From the NCBI GenBank assembly GCA_039819485.1, contig JBCBRY010000005.1:62001-126000 (forward strand): DNA of 64,000 nt, written 5' to 3'. Source of the DNA: UBA6168 sp039819485. GTDB lineage: Bacteria; Bacteroidota; Bacteroidia; Chitinophagales; Saprospiraceae. The notes beneath the pieces are model-generated. The model was not told the DNA's origin and searched no databases. It saw only the letters and a program-made list of their open reading frames with translations. The position numbers and the translations under genes were made by a program. This document shows, piece after piece, positions 35,437 to 42,361 of the stretch (position 1 is the stretch's first letter; each line of letters starts with the position of its first letter).

Positions 35437-36201
35437 CTATCCTGCCACCTGCATTCCATTTGCGCAATACACTTTCACAGCGCCATGAATAAAGGCCGCC
35501 AGGTTTTGCCGGTATTGTTCATAAAAATTAAAAAAGCGTTCGTCTTCCACATACATTTTTGCGAGGCCCAGGTAACGCTCTTTTGATACTTCGTAATAAA
35601 AATTCAAATGTTTGTGGTGCAGGGCAATCGCTTTTTGAACCCGTACATCGGAAGGTGGTAAATCCATCAGGTCCGCCAGCAAGCGGTTGATGTCCTCGCC
35701 CTTCTTTTTGTGGTCGTCCCAGCCATCTTTTCCGAGTTCTTGGATACGGGCCTCTACCGCTGTTAACTCTTTTTCGCCCCAGCGATCGGCAACTTCTGCT
35801 TTCATACTTTTAATTTCCTTTTCAGAAAATCCTGCATAAATTTCTTTTTCGGTCATCATGATTTTTTTGTTTTTCAGTTCATTAATGGTTTTGTCAATAG
35901 TTGTCAGCAATAGTTGGGTGTGGTCAGCTTTTTGTTGCAGTTCTTTTTTGTGAAATTCCAAGGCTTCAATCAAGTCAAAAGTAGGATCGTTCATGATCGC
36001 TACTATTTCTTTTAATGGAAAATCAAGCTCTTTGTAAAATAGAATTTGTTGTAGCCGAAATAATTCTGCGCGGCCGTAATAGCGGTAATTTGCTTCCGAA
36101 CGAAAGGCCGGTTTCAACAAGCCTATTTTATCGTAATGGTGCAACGTACGAATGCTCACGCCGGCTAATGCCGACAACTGTTTGACGGAGTACTTTGTCA
36201 T
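35437..36201 (-). CDS. MerR-family regulator with TipAS-type ligand domain
   Basis: A 254-residue transcription factor. Residues 1-70 are the MerR winged helix (YSVKQLSALAGVSIRTLHHYDKIGLLKP), followed by a dimerisation coiled coil. The C-terminal 140 residues (MTEKEIYAGFSEKEIKSMKAEVADRWG ...) form the all-helical TipAS/antibiotic-recognition domain, which binds thiopeptides in Streptomyces TipAL. It therefore probably senses a hydrophobic drug or metabolite and activates its own or nearby promoters. The start is set at ATG 36201 rather than the upstream TTG 36213. A consensus -7 box lies 21 bp upstream. Confidence 0.93.
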   Translation of the reverse strand: MTKYSVKQLSALAGVSIRTLHHYDKIGLLKPAFRSEANYRYYGRAELFRLQQILFYKELDFPLKEIVAIMNDPTFDLIEALEFHKKELQQKADHTQLLLTTIDKTINELKNKKIMMTEKEIYAGFSEKEIKSMKAEVADRWGEKELTAVEARIQELGKDGWDDHKKKGEDINRLLADLMDLPPSDVRVQKAIALHHKHLNFYYEVSKERYLGLAKMYVEDERFFNFYEQYRQNLAAFIHGAVKVYCANGMQVAG

Positions 36202-36221
36202 GACGAAATACAATTATGACA

Positions 36222-36229
36222 CAAAGGTA
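36222..36229 (-). promoter_or_regulatory. MerR gene promoter, -7 element TACCTTTG
   Basis: On the minus strand TACCTTTG lies about 21 bp before the ATG, with a TTG 22 bp further upstream. The slightly long spacer would suit a MerR-activated, autoregulated promoter, though this is inference. Confidence 0.6.
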
Positions 36230-36358
36230 GGGGCTGACGTAAGGGGAGAGTCAAGAGGGGATGGGCAAAAAAATATTTTTTATAAAAAATAGGTTTGCTA
36301 AATTGCTGGTTTTTAATGAGTTAAATTGATTGTTGTTTTGGCAACTAATTTTCAGCAC

Positions 36359-36390
36359 TTGCTTTTTCCATTACAACTTCCCTATTTTTG
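36359..36390 (+). promoter_or_regulatory. trp operon promoter TTG-N21-TATTTTTG
   Basis: TTG at 36359-36361 and TATTTTTG at 36383-36390 match the -33 and -7 elements of the Bacteroidota promoter with a 21-bp spacer. Transcription would start about 36397, giving a leader that begins just before the trpL ATG at 36408. Confidence 0.8.
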
Positions 36391-36407
36391 CGACATAAAT
36401 CAATCCA

Positions 36408-36479
36408 ATGAATAACTTTAATCATATCAATTGGTGGTGGCACATTTCTGAAGCGAACCCGCAACGGAAGTTGGCCTGA
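36408..36479 (+). CDS. trpL: trp operon leader peptide (23 aa, three consecutive Trp codons)
   Basis: A short ORF begins MNNFNHIN, continues with three TGG codons (36432-36440) and ends ...PQRKLA at a TGA (36477-36479). Three tandem Trp codons in a 23-residue peptide, located between the trp promoter and an intrinsic terminator and about 150 bp before trpE, are the hallmark of ribosome-mediated attenuation. The peptide itself has no expected function; ribosome stalling on the Trp codons when charged Trp-tRNA is scarce is the signal. It is too short to appear in ordinary gene calls. Confidence 0.88.
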   Translation: MNNFNHINWWWHISEANPQRKLA

Positions 36480-36524
36480 TTGATATGACTCAATATATAG
36501 AACAAAAAAGGCTCGTCGTTGCGG
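36422..36524 (+). promoter_or_regulatory. trp attenuator: alternative RNA pairings (antiterminator)
   Basis: Two competing pairings can be read. CCGCAACG (36459-36466, inside the leader ORF) is perfectly complementary to CGTTGCGG (36517-36524), the loop and 3' arm of the terminator. Forming it destroys the terminator. TCATATCAAT (36422-36431, just before the Trp codons) is complementary to ATTGATATGA (36479-36488, just after the stop). A ribosome stalled on the Trp codons would leave 36459-36466 free to make the antiterminator; one that reaches the stop would cover it and allow termination. Confidence 0.8.
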
Positions 36525-36536
36525 CGAGCCTTTTTT
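36504..36536 (+). terminator. trp attenuator terminator
   Basis: GGCTCGTC (36510-36517) pairs with GGCGAGCC (36523-36530), including one G-T pair, around a 5-nt loop. It is extended by A6/T6 flanks and followed by a T-run. It lies 68 bp before the internal hairpin preceding trpE. Confidence 0.92.
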
Positions 36537-36573
36537 GTTTTTGTGAAACTTCAGAAACCATAGACGTAAAATC

Positions 36574-36596
36574 GGTTAGCTTTCGAAAAGCTAACC
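36574..36596. repeat. hairpin GGTTAGCTTT/AAAGCTAACC before trpE
   Basis: A near-perfect 10-bp stem with a tiny loop lies between the attenuator terminator and trpE, about 38 bp upstream of the ATG. It has no U-tract and may be one of the gene-boundary palindromes found elsewhere in the window. Confidence 0.7.
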
Positions 36597-36633
36597 ACCC
36601 TGATTGAAAAAAAAAATTAAAGCAATAAATAAA

Positions 36634-38073
36634 ATGCAAGCGACTGTTCAACCAAAAGTGAATACTCAAATTGAATTAACCGTGCTGGAAAAAACGCTCC
36701 TCGCCGATACCATCACGCCGGTGAGTTTGTACCTCCGTTTGCGCGACCGTTATCCCGGCTCGTTGCTGTTGGAAAGTTCTGACTATCATGGCAAGGAAAA
36801 CGCGTTGTCGTTCATTTGTTTTGATCCCATTGCGAGCATCACGCTGGAAAACGGACAATTGGAAACCATGCTCCCCGGACAAAAGCCAGTACAGAAAAAC
36901 ATGGCCGAAAAAGAACTGGTGTTCGCAGAACTGGATGCATTTTTTGAAAAATTCAACATTCAGAAATCGGAGAGCAAAGCAGCCAAAAAAATGAACGGCT
37001 TTTTCGGGTTCTCTGCTTACGATGCCGTTGCCCATTTTGAGAAAATAGTTTTGAACGCACCTGAAGCCGCTGACCGCCACATTCCTGCCCTTTGTTACAA
37101 ACTCTTCCGCTTCGTCCTCTGCATCAACCATTTTACCAATCAAATGACCCTGCTGGAAAATTTGCCGCAAGGCGAAAACAGCCGGATGGAACAAGCGGAA
37201 ACACTCATCAATGCTCCCGTATTCCCCAGTTTCCGTTTCCGTAAAATGGGGGAAGAAAAGACGAATATGAGCGACGAGGAGTACATGCAAATGGTGACGA
37301 AAGGGAAGGAGTACTGCCAGCGGGGCGATGTCTTCCAGATCGTTTTGGCGAGGCAGTTTTCCCAGCCTTTCGAGGGCGACGAGTTCAATGTTTACCGGGC
37401 ACTGCGCTCAGTGAACCCTTCTCCGTATCTCTTCTATTTTGACTTTGGGGCGTTCCGCATTTTTGGTTCGTCGCCCGAGGCACAGATCATGGTACAGGGC
37501 GATACGGCGATCATCAATCCAATTGCGGGAACAGTTGCCCGCACGGGCGACGATCTGGGAGACAAGGCTGCTGCCGAGTCTTTGCTCGCCGACCCAAAGG
37601 AAAATGCCGAGCACGTCATGCTCGTTGATCTGGCACGCAACGACCTCAGCCGCTTGGCCAAAAACGTGGAGGTCAAAGTTTACAAGGAAGTTCAGTATTT
37701 CAGTCATGTCATCCACCTTGTTTCAACGGTGCATGGCACCTTGCCGGCAGGTGCCTCCCGCACCCGTTTGATGGGCGAAACGTTTCCCGCCGGCACCTTG
37801 TCCGGTGCGCCGAAATACCGGGCAATGGAACTGATCGACGGCATCGAACCACATGCCCGCGGCTTTTACGGCGGCTGCGTCGGCTTCTTCAATTTCGACG
37901 GTGAGATGAACCACGCTATTTTGATCCGCTCATTTTTCAGCAAGAAGAACCGGCTGCATTACCAGGCTGGGGCCGGTGTGGTGAAATACTCAAAGGAAGC
38001 ATCGGAATGCCAGGAAGTGTTCAATAAAATCGGAGCGCTGCGGAAAGCGATCGGCATTGCAGAAAACATTTAA
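36634..38073 (+). CDS. trpE: anthranilate synthase component I
   Basis: A 479-residue chorismate-binding enzyme that, with TrpG, converts chorismate and glutamine to anthranilate. The N-terminal LLESSDYHGKENALSFICFDP carries the LLES motif of tryptophan feedback sites. The C-terminal chorismate-binding domain includes RGDVFQIVLARQF, GSSPEAQIMV, PIAGTVARTGDD and TFPAGTLSGAPKYRAMELID, all intact. The start is placed at ATG 36634; an upstream in-frame TTG (36604) would add ten Lys-rich residues. It is the first structural gene behind the attenuator, and trpG starts 12 bp after its stop, indicating tight coupling. Confidence 0.97.
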   Translation: MQATVQPKVNTQIELTVLEKTLLADTITPVSLYLRLRDRYPGSLLLESSDYHGKENALSFICFDPIASITLENGQLETMLPGQKPVQKNMAEKELVFAELDAFFEKFNIQKSESKAAKKMNGFFGFSAYDAVAHFEKIVLNAPEAADRHIPALCYKLFRFVLCINHFTNQMTLLENLPQGENSRMEQAETLINAPVFPSFRFRKMGEEKTNMSDEEYMQMVTKGKEYCQRGDVFQIVLARQFSQPFEGDEFNVYRALRSVNPSPYLFYFDFGAFRIFGSSPEAQIMVQGDTAIINPIAGTVARTGDDLGDKAAAESLLADPKENAEHVMLVDLARNDLSRLAKNVEVKVYKEVQYFSHVIHLVSTVHGTLPAGASRTRLMGETFPAGTLSGAPKYRAMELIDGIEPHARGFYGGCVGFFNFDGEMNHAILIRSFFSKKNRLHYQAGAGVVKYSKEASECQEVFNKIGALRKAIGIAENI

Positions 38074-38085
38074 CTACTAATCGAC

Positions 38086-38655
38086 ATGAAAATTCTTGTT
38101 TTAGACAATTACGACTCCTTCACTTATAATCTCGTCCATTACGTGGAAGACATTACTGGCACCCGACCTGATGTTTTTCGCAATGATGAAATAACGGTTG
38201 AAGAGGCCGGCCAATACGATAAAATATTATTGTCGCCAGGCCCCGGACTGCCCAAAGAAGCAGGCATTTTATGTGATTTGATCAAAACCCACGCGGCCGA
38301 AAAAAGCATCCTCGGTGTCTGCCTTGGCCTACAGGCCATCGGCGAGGTGTTTGGTGGCGAATTGGAAAACCTCGACCATGTTTTTCACGGGGTTGCTACC
38401 CCGGTTAAAGTACTTGACGATCAGGAACAACTGTTCAGGGATTTACCAGAAACATTTGCCGTGGGCCGCTATCATTCCTGGGTGGTTTCCAATAAAAACC
38501 TGCCCGATTGTTTTGATAAAACCGCCGTGGATGACAATGGGCAAATCATGGGGCTGACCCACAAAGTATATGATGTGCGCGGCGTACAGTTTCACCCGGA
38601 ATCGATCATGACGGAGTATGGGATGGACATGCTGAAAAATTGGATTGAATCGTAA
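38086..38655 (+). CDS. trpG: anthranilate synthase component II (glutamine amidotransferase)
   Basis: A 189-residue class I glutamine amidotransferase supplying ammonia to TrpE. The catalytic triad is Cys79 (GVCLGLQAIG), His170 and Glu172 (VQFHPESI). The oxyanion loop SPGPGLP is at 50-56. Length is that of a stand-alone TrpG, without fusion to TrpD. Such subunits may also serve para-aminobenzoate synthase (PabA role); no separate pabA is seen here. The 12-bp spacing to trpE suggests translational coupling, whereas an 86-bp gap with two hairpins separates it from the next gene. Confidence 0.97.
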   Translation: MKILVLDNYDSFTYNLVHYVEDITGTRPDVFRNDEITVEEAGQYDKILLSPGPGLPKEAGILCDLIKTHAAEKSILGVCLGLQAIGEVFGGELENLDHVFHGVATPVKVLDDQEQLFRDLPETFAVGRYHSWVVSNKNLPDCFDKTAVDDNGQIMGLTHKVYDVRGVQFHPESIMTEYGMDMLKNWIES

Positions 38656-38729
38656 CCCCGATCATGAATCGGGGCAACCCTGACTCGGATTGCGAGCCCG
38701 AGCAAACTTATCGGATTAAAAATCCGAGT
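38656..38729. repeat. two nested hairpins in the trpG-orf gap
   Basis: CCCCGAT/ATCGGGG (38656-38662 with 38668-38674) starts at the trpG stop. It is followed by ACTCGGATT/AATCCGAGT (38683-38691 with 38721-38729). Neither has a U-tract. They may be processing or stability elements within the polycistronic trp mRNA. Confidence 0.75.
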
Positions 38730-38741
38730 TACTTCAACAAA

Positions 38742-39461
38742 ATGGAAAATCAAACAATCGTCCACGGCAGAATTTTGATAAACACGCCCAACAAGGCAAA
38801 AAAAACCTTGGAGGCATGGCCGGCCAACGATTATGAACCCTGGCTAAAAAAAGAAATGTTCAATTTAAATTATTTGGATTCCAAATATTTTTATGAGCAG
38901 CACGCGCTGGGTTTTTCCGCAACCTACAAAAACCTGGAAGGAGGAAATGACCTGGAGATGTTTGTTTTAAATATGGAAAGCATTTTATCAAAACTGGATT
39001 TTGAAACGGCCAAAATCCAATTGGAAACGGAGATGATGGGAACCTTTGATTTTTTCTGGCTTTCCAAAAAAGAGAGCCGAAAAGTAGAGGAAAAAGAAAT
39101 GTTGGTAGAAAATAAAAGCTGGTACTTTGGCATGGGCCATCGAAATAAATGGGGGCATTTGTTGCATGATTTAAATGAGCCCATTTTTCCAGAAGATTTT
39201 AATTATCCCATTAAATTCAAAAAAGAGATCAGGAAGGTGTTCAATTTGTTCCTGAAGGAAATTGAAGAATTTGGTGATGGGTCCATCATTTATTTGCAAG
39301 GCTATATGCCAGAAGAAATAATTAAAGACAAATACCTGCGGCCTCTTTTGATGTATTTAAAAACCCGTGGAGAAATTGATTTTAAATACCATGATGGTGT
39401 ACCGGATTTTATTACGAAGCTGAAGCCGATAGAGAAAGTGCCGATTTTTTGTTTGTATTAA
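38742..39461 (+). CDS. uncharacterised protein inserted in the trp operon
   Basis: A 239-residue soluble protein beginning MENQTIVHGRILI, rich in Lys, Glu, Phe and Trp, with no signal peptide, membrane helix or recognisable catalytic motif. Notable segments are WPANDYEPWLKKEMFNLNYL, FDFFWLSKKESRKVEEKE and IIYLQGYMPEEIIKDKYLR. I recognise no family. It lies between trpG and trpD on the same strand. Flanking gaps (86 and 77 bp) contain inverted repeats, so it looks like an insertion into an ancestral trpGD junction. The start is set at ATG 38742 because the longer frame reads through the hairpins. Confidence 0.75.
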   Translation: MENQTIVHGRILINTPNKAKKTLEAWPANDYEPWLKKEMFNLNYLDSKYFYEQHALGFSATYKNLEGGNDLEMFVLNMESILSKLDFETAKIQLETEMMGTFDFFWLSKKESRKVEEKEMLVENKSWYFGMGHRNKWGHLLHDLNEPIFPEDFNYPIKFKKEIRKVFNLFLKEIEEFGDGSIIYLQGYMPEEIIKDKYLRPLLMYLKTRGEIDFKYHDGVPDFITKLKPIEKVPIFCLY

Positions 39462-39538
39462 AAAAAGCTGCGTGCCCTATGTGCCTATCCCGATTGAAAT
39501 GCAGGTCAAGTTGTGTTTAAAAAAAAGAAAAATAAAAA

Positions 39539-40528
39539 ATGAAAAAGATATTAAATCAATTATTCGAACACCGGAAACTTTCCCGGGAACAGTCCCGGGA
39601 AGTGCTCACGAAAATTGCACAGGGCGAATACAACCACTCGCAGATTGCTGCTTTTCTGACGGTCTATTTAATGCGCAGTATTTCCGTGGAAGAATTGGCC
39701 GGTTTTCGGGAGGCACTGCTCGACCTCTGCATCAAAGTTGATTTAGACGGCATGCCGGCCATTGATTTATGTGGTACGGGCGGCGATGGAAAAAACACAT
39801 TTAACATCAGTACACTCGCCAGTTTTGTGGCGGCGGGTGCCGGTGCGAAAGTGGCCAAGCACGGAAACTATGGCGTAAGCTCTGTCTGTGGTTCGTCGAA
39901 CGTGATGGAAAACCTCGGCTATACATTTGGCAACGACCCTGATCAGTTGCGGCGGGAAATCAATGAGGCGGGCATCTGTTTTTTACATGCCCCAAAGTTT
40001 CATCCAGCCATGAAAAATGTAGCGCCGGTTAGGCGTGCCCTTGGTATCAAAACCTTTTTCAATATGCTTGGGCCGCTGGTCAACCCGGCCTTTCCATCGG
40101 CACAATTTACAGGAGTGTTCAGCTTGGAATTGGGGCGAATTTACCGCTATCTTTTACAAGAGACCGACCGCAATTTTACCGTGGTGCACACCCTTGGCGG
40201 TTATGATGAAGTTTCCCTGACCGACCGGGCGGCCCACCTGACCAACGATGGTGAAGGCATGCTCACGCCTGCTGATTTTGGAGGCAGTGTGGCCCCTGAA
40301 AATATCTACGGAGGTGAAACGGTGGAAGAAGCATCCAAGCTGTTTACCCAAATATTAAATGGTGAAGGAACAGACGCACAAAACCGGGTCGTGGTGGCAA
40401 ATGCGGCATTGGCCCTGCAGACGTATGGCATCGCTGAATCATTGGACGATTGCATCGCAGCAGCCAGTGAGTCCCTGGCGTCGGGCAAGGCGCTCGGTGT
40501 TTTGAAAAAATTGATCAGTTTAAATTAA
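39539..40528 (+). CDS. trpD: anthranilate phosphoribosyltransferase
   Basis: A 329-residue enzyme that attaches phosphoribosyl pyrophosphate to anthranilate. The PRPP-binding glycine-rich motif is DLCGTGGDGKNTFNIST (about 76-92), and KHGNYGVSSVCGSSNVMENLG follows. The anthranilate site includes the HPAMKNVAPVRRALGIKTFFNMLGPL segment, with the conserved arginine. Length is standard and the enzyme is not fused to TrpG. The gene begins 77 bp after the orphan ORF; that gap contains GTGCCCTATGTGCCTAT, a word shared with the trpF-trpB gap. Confidence 0.97.
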   Translation: MKKILNQLFEHRKLSREQSREVLTKIAQGEYNHSQIAAFLTVYLMRSISVEELAGFREALLDLCIKVDLDGMPAIDLCGTGGDGKNTFNISTLASFVAAGAGAKVAKHGNYGVSSVCGSSNVMENLGYTFGNDPDQLRREINEAGICFLHAPKFHPAMKNVAPVRRALGIKTFFNMLGPLVNPAFPSAQFTGVFSLELGRIYRYLLQETDRNFTVVHTLGGYDEVSLTDRAAHLTNDGEGMLTPADFGGSVAPENIYGGETVEEASKLFTQILNGEGTDAQNRVVVANAALALQTYGIAESLDDCIAAASESLASGKALGVLKKLISLN

Positions 40529-40539
40529 ATAAATAAGAT

Positions 40540-40625
40540 GGAACGCAGATCGAACGGATTCAAATAGTTTTCGCTGATTTATTTTGATCCGTTAAAAGCT
40601 GTTTAATCCGTTCGATTTGCGTTCC
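40540..40625. repeat. 21-bp inverted repeat in the trpD-trpC gap
   Basis: GGAACGCAGATCGAACGGAT (from 40540) is mirrored by ATCCGTTCGATTTGCGTTCC (to 40625), with one mismatch over 21 bp and a 44-nt loop. It fills nearly the whole gap, ends 18 bp before trpC, and would form a very stable mRNA hairpin. Confidence 0.85.
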
Positions 40626-40643
40626 GTCTGGCATCAATAAGAA

Positions 40644-41456
40644 ATGCATATACTCGATAAAATAGTCAACCATAAAAAAAAGGAAGTGGCCGAGCGCAAG
40701 GCGCTCTACCCAACCAATTTGCTCGAAACCTCGATTTATTTCAGGACGGAATGCGTCTCATTGGTGAAATACCTGACCGATGAAAATAAGTCAGGTGTGA
40801 TTGCGGAGTTTAAACGGCGTTCACCTTCCAAGGGAAATATTAATAAATATGCCTCGGTGGAAAAAGTGACGATCGGCTACATGCAGGCGGGCGCATCGGC
40901 TTTGTCCGTTTTGACGGATACGGAATTTTTTGGTGGGAAATCAGCCGATTTAATGGAAGCCCGAAAATTTAATTATTGCCCGATTCTAAGAAAAGATTTT
41001 ATTGTCGATGAATATCAGATCATTGAAGCGAAATCCATCGGGGCAGACGCCATTTTGTTAATCGCTGCGTGCCTGACACCGGAAGAGGTGAAAAATTTAA
41101 GCAGTACTGCGCACTCTCTGGGGTTGCAGGTGTTGATGGAAATTCACGACGCATCAGAACTTGACCGTTTTTGTGAAAATATAAATGTGGTCGGCGTAAA
41201 TAACCGCAACTTGAAAACCTTTGAAGTGTCGGTAAAAAATTCACATACATTATTGCCTCTTTTGCCAGAAGGAGTAACCAAAATATCGGAAAGTGGCATC
41301 AGTGACCCGAAAGATGCTGCCGGACTTTTAGCTGCCGGTTTTGATGGGTTGCTGATTGGTGAGTCTTTTATGAAAAGTAGCCAGCCAGGGATCGCTTGCC
41401 TGGAATTTATTGAAGCGATTGAAAAACACAAAGATGCCGCTTTGATGTTGTGGTAA
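40644..41456 (+). CDS. trpC: indole-3-glycerol phosphate synthase
   Basis: A 270-residue TIM-barrel enzyme that cyclises carboxyphenylamino-deoxyribulose phosphate to indole-3-glycerol phosphate. Conserved elements are VIAEFKRRSPSKG (catalytic Lys on strand 1), LSVLTDTEFFGG, ILRKDFIVDEYQI (catalytic Lys), VGVNNRNLKTFEV and ISESGI with GLLIGESFM. It is not fused to TrpF, unlike in enterobacteria. It is separated from trpF by a 147-bp gap with a further imperfect inverted repeat. Confidence 0.97.
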   Translation: MHILDKIVNHKKKEVAERKALYPTNLLETSIYFRTECVSLVKYLTDENKSGVIAEFKRRSPSKGNINKYASVEKVTIGYMQAGASALSVLTDTEFFGGKSADLMEARKFNYCPILRKDFIVDEYQIIEAKSIGADAILLIAACLTPEEVKNLSSTAHSLGLQVLMEIHDASELDRFCENINVVGVNNRNLKTFEVSVKNSHTLLPLLPEGVTKISESGISDPKDAAGLLAAGFDGLLIGESFMKSSQPGIACLEFIEAIEKHKDAALMLW

Positions 41457-41495
41457 AATAGGGTGGGAATCAGATTGAACGGGTTAAGATAGACT

Positions 41496-41584
41496 GCAAA
41501 GATGGCATTTTTTATTTGGCCTGGAATAGTAAAAAATATTTTGAATCCCATTTCTGAATTAAAGGAAAAACGCCATCTCTTTGC
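41496..41584. repeat. imperfect inverted repeat in the trpC-trpF gap
   Basis: GCAAAGATGGCATTTTT (from 41496) is mirrored by AAAAACGCCATCTCTTTGC (to 41584), with a 2-base indel and one mismatch. It is another long-loop gap palindrome of independent sequence, ending 20 bp before trpF. Confidence 0.7.
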
Positions 41585-41603
41585 GAAGCCTTATAAATAA
41601 AAA

Positions 41604-42263
41604 ATGAAGATAAAAATCTGCGGTCTCCGCCAAACCGAAAATATAAAATCACTGCTGCCATTACAGCCGGATTACCTCGGTTTTATTTTTTATGAAAAAT
41701 CGAGAAGATTTGCTGAAGGGGCATTAAATTCCCAATTTATAAAATCACCCCGATTTGCCAAATCTTCCTCGAAAGGAAAAACCACTAAAACCCCAATAAA
41801 AACAGGCGTCTTCGTAAATGAAGAGTTAAGTGAAATAAAAGCAGTTGTTGAAAAATATGAATTAAACGCAGTACAGTTACACGGAGATGAATCAGTGGAG
41901 TTTTGCGAAAAATTAAAAGATGAAAATATTCAGGTGATCAAAGTTTTCTCTGTCCACGACGAATTCGATTTTAACCAAACCAAAAAATACGACTCCGTTG
42001 TCGATCTATTTTTGTTCGACACCAAAGGAAAAGAAAGGGGCGGCAACGGCATCGCCTTTAACTGGGAAATTTTAAAAAAATACAATGGCGAAAAACCTTT
42101 TTTTTTAAGCGGTGGCATTGGTCCGGAAGATGCTGCGGAAATAAAAAAGATAAATCACCCGAAACTATATGGAGTGGATATTAACAGCCGCTTTGAAGTA
42201 GAGCCGGGATTAAAAAATATAAAAACAGTTGAGCTTTTTTTTAAAAAATTAAAAAACACATAG
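41604..42263 (+). CDS. trpF: phosphoribosylanthranilate isomerase
   Basis: A 219-residue TIM-barrel isomerase. Catalytic features are KICGLRQTENI (catalytic Cys), LGFIFYEKSRRF, VQLHGDE, LFDTKGKERGGNGIAFNWE (catalytic Asp) and FLSGGIGPEDA. Between KSRRF and TGVFVNE there is a Ser/Lys-rich stretch of about 30 residues, roughly 10 longer than usual, which repeats KS-RFAK; it probably forms a surface loop. The AT bias is stronger than in trpB and trpA, with long A-runs. It lies in the expected operon position. Confidence 0.95.
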   Translation: MKIKICGLRQTENIKSLLPLQPDYLGFIFYEKSRRFAEGALNSQFIKSPRFAKSSSKGKTTKTPIKTGVFVNEELSEIKAVVEKYELNAVQLHGDESVEFCEKLKDENIQVIKVFSVHDEFDFNQTKKYDSVVDLFLFDTKGKERGGNGIAFNWEILKKYNGEKPFFLSGGIGPEDAAEIKKINHPKLYGVDINSRFEVEPGLKNIKTVELFFKKLKNT

Positions 42264-42348
42264 GCACATAAAGGCACGACTCGTCCCGTATTTTAATCGG
42301 GGTAGAAAAGTATTTAAGAACCTATGTGCCCTATGTTTCTATGTGTTT
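42254..42348. repeat. imperfect inverted repeat in the trpF-trpB gap
   Basis: AAACACATAGGCACAT (42254-42269) is mirrored by the CTATGTGCCCTATGTTT and TATGTGTTT words at 42323-42348, with an internal CCCG/CGGG dyad. The word GTGCCCTATGT also occurs before trpD. A GTG inside it (42326) gives a false trpB start. Confidence 0.6.
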
Positions 42349-42361
42349 ACAAAATAAAAAT

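Noticed and set aside
42326..42361. Upstream GTG start for trpB
   Set aside because: It falls inside the gap inverted repeat and adds 12 residues not expected in TrpB; ATG 42362 fits better.
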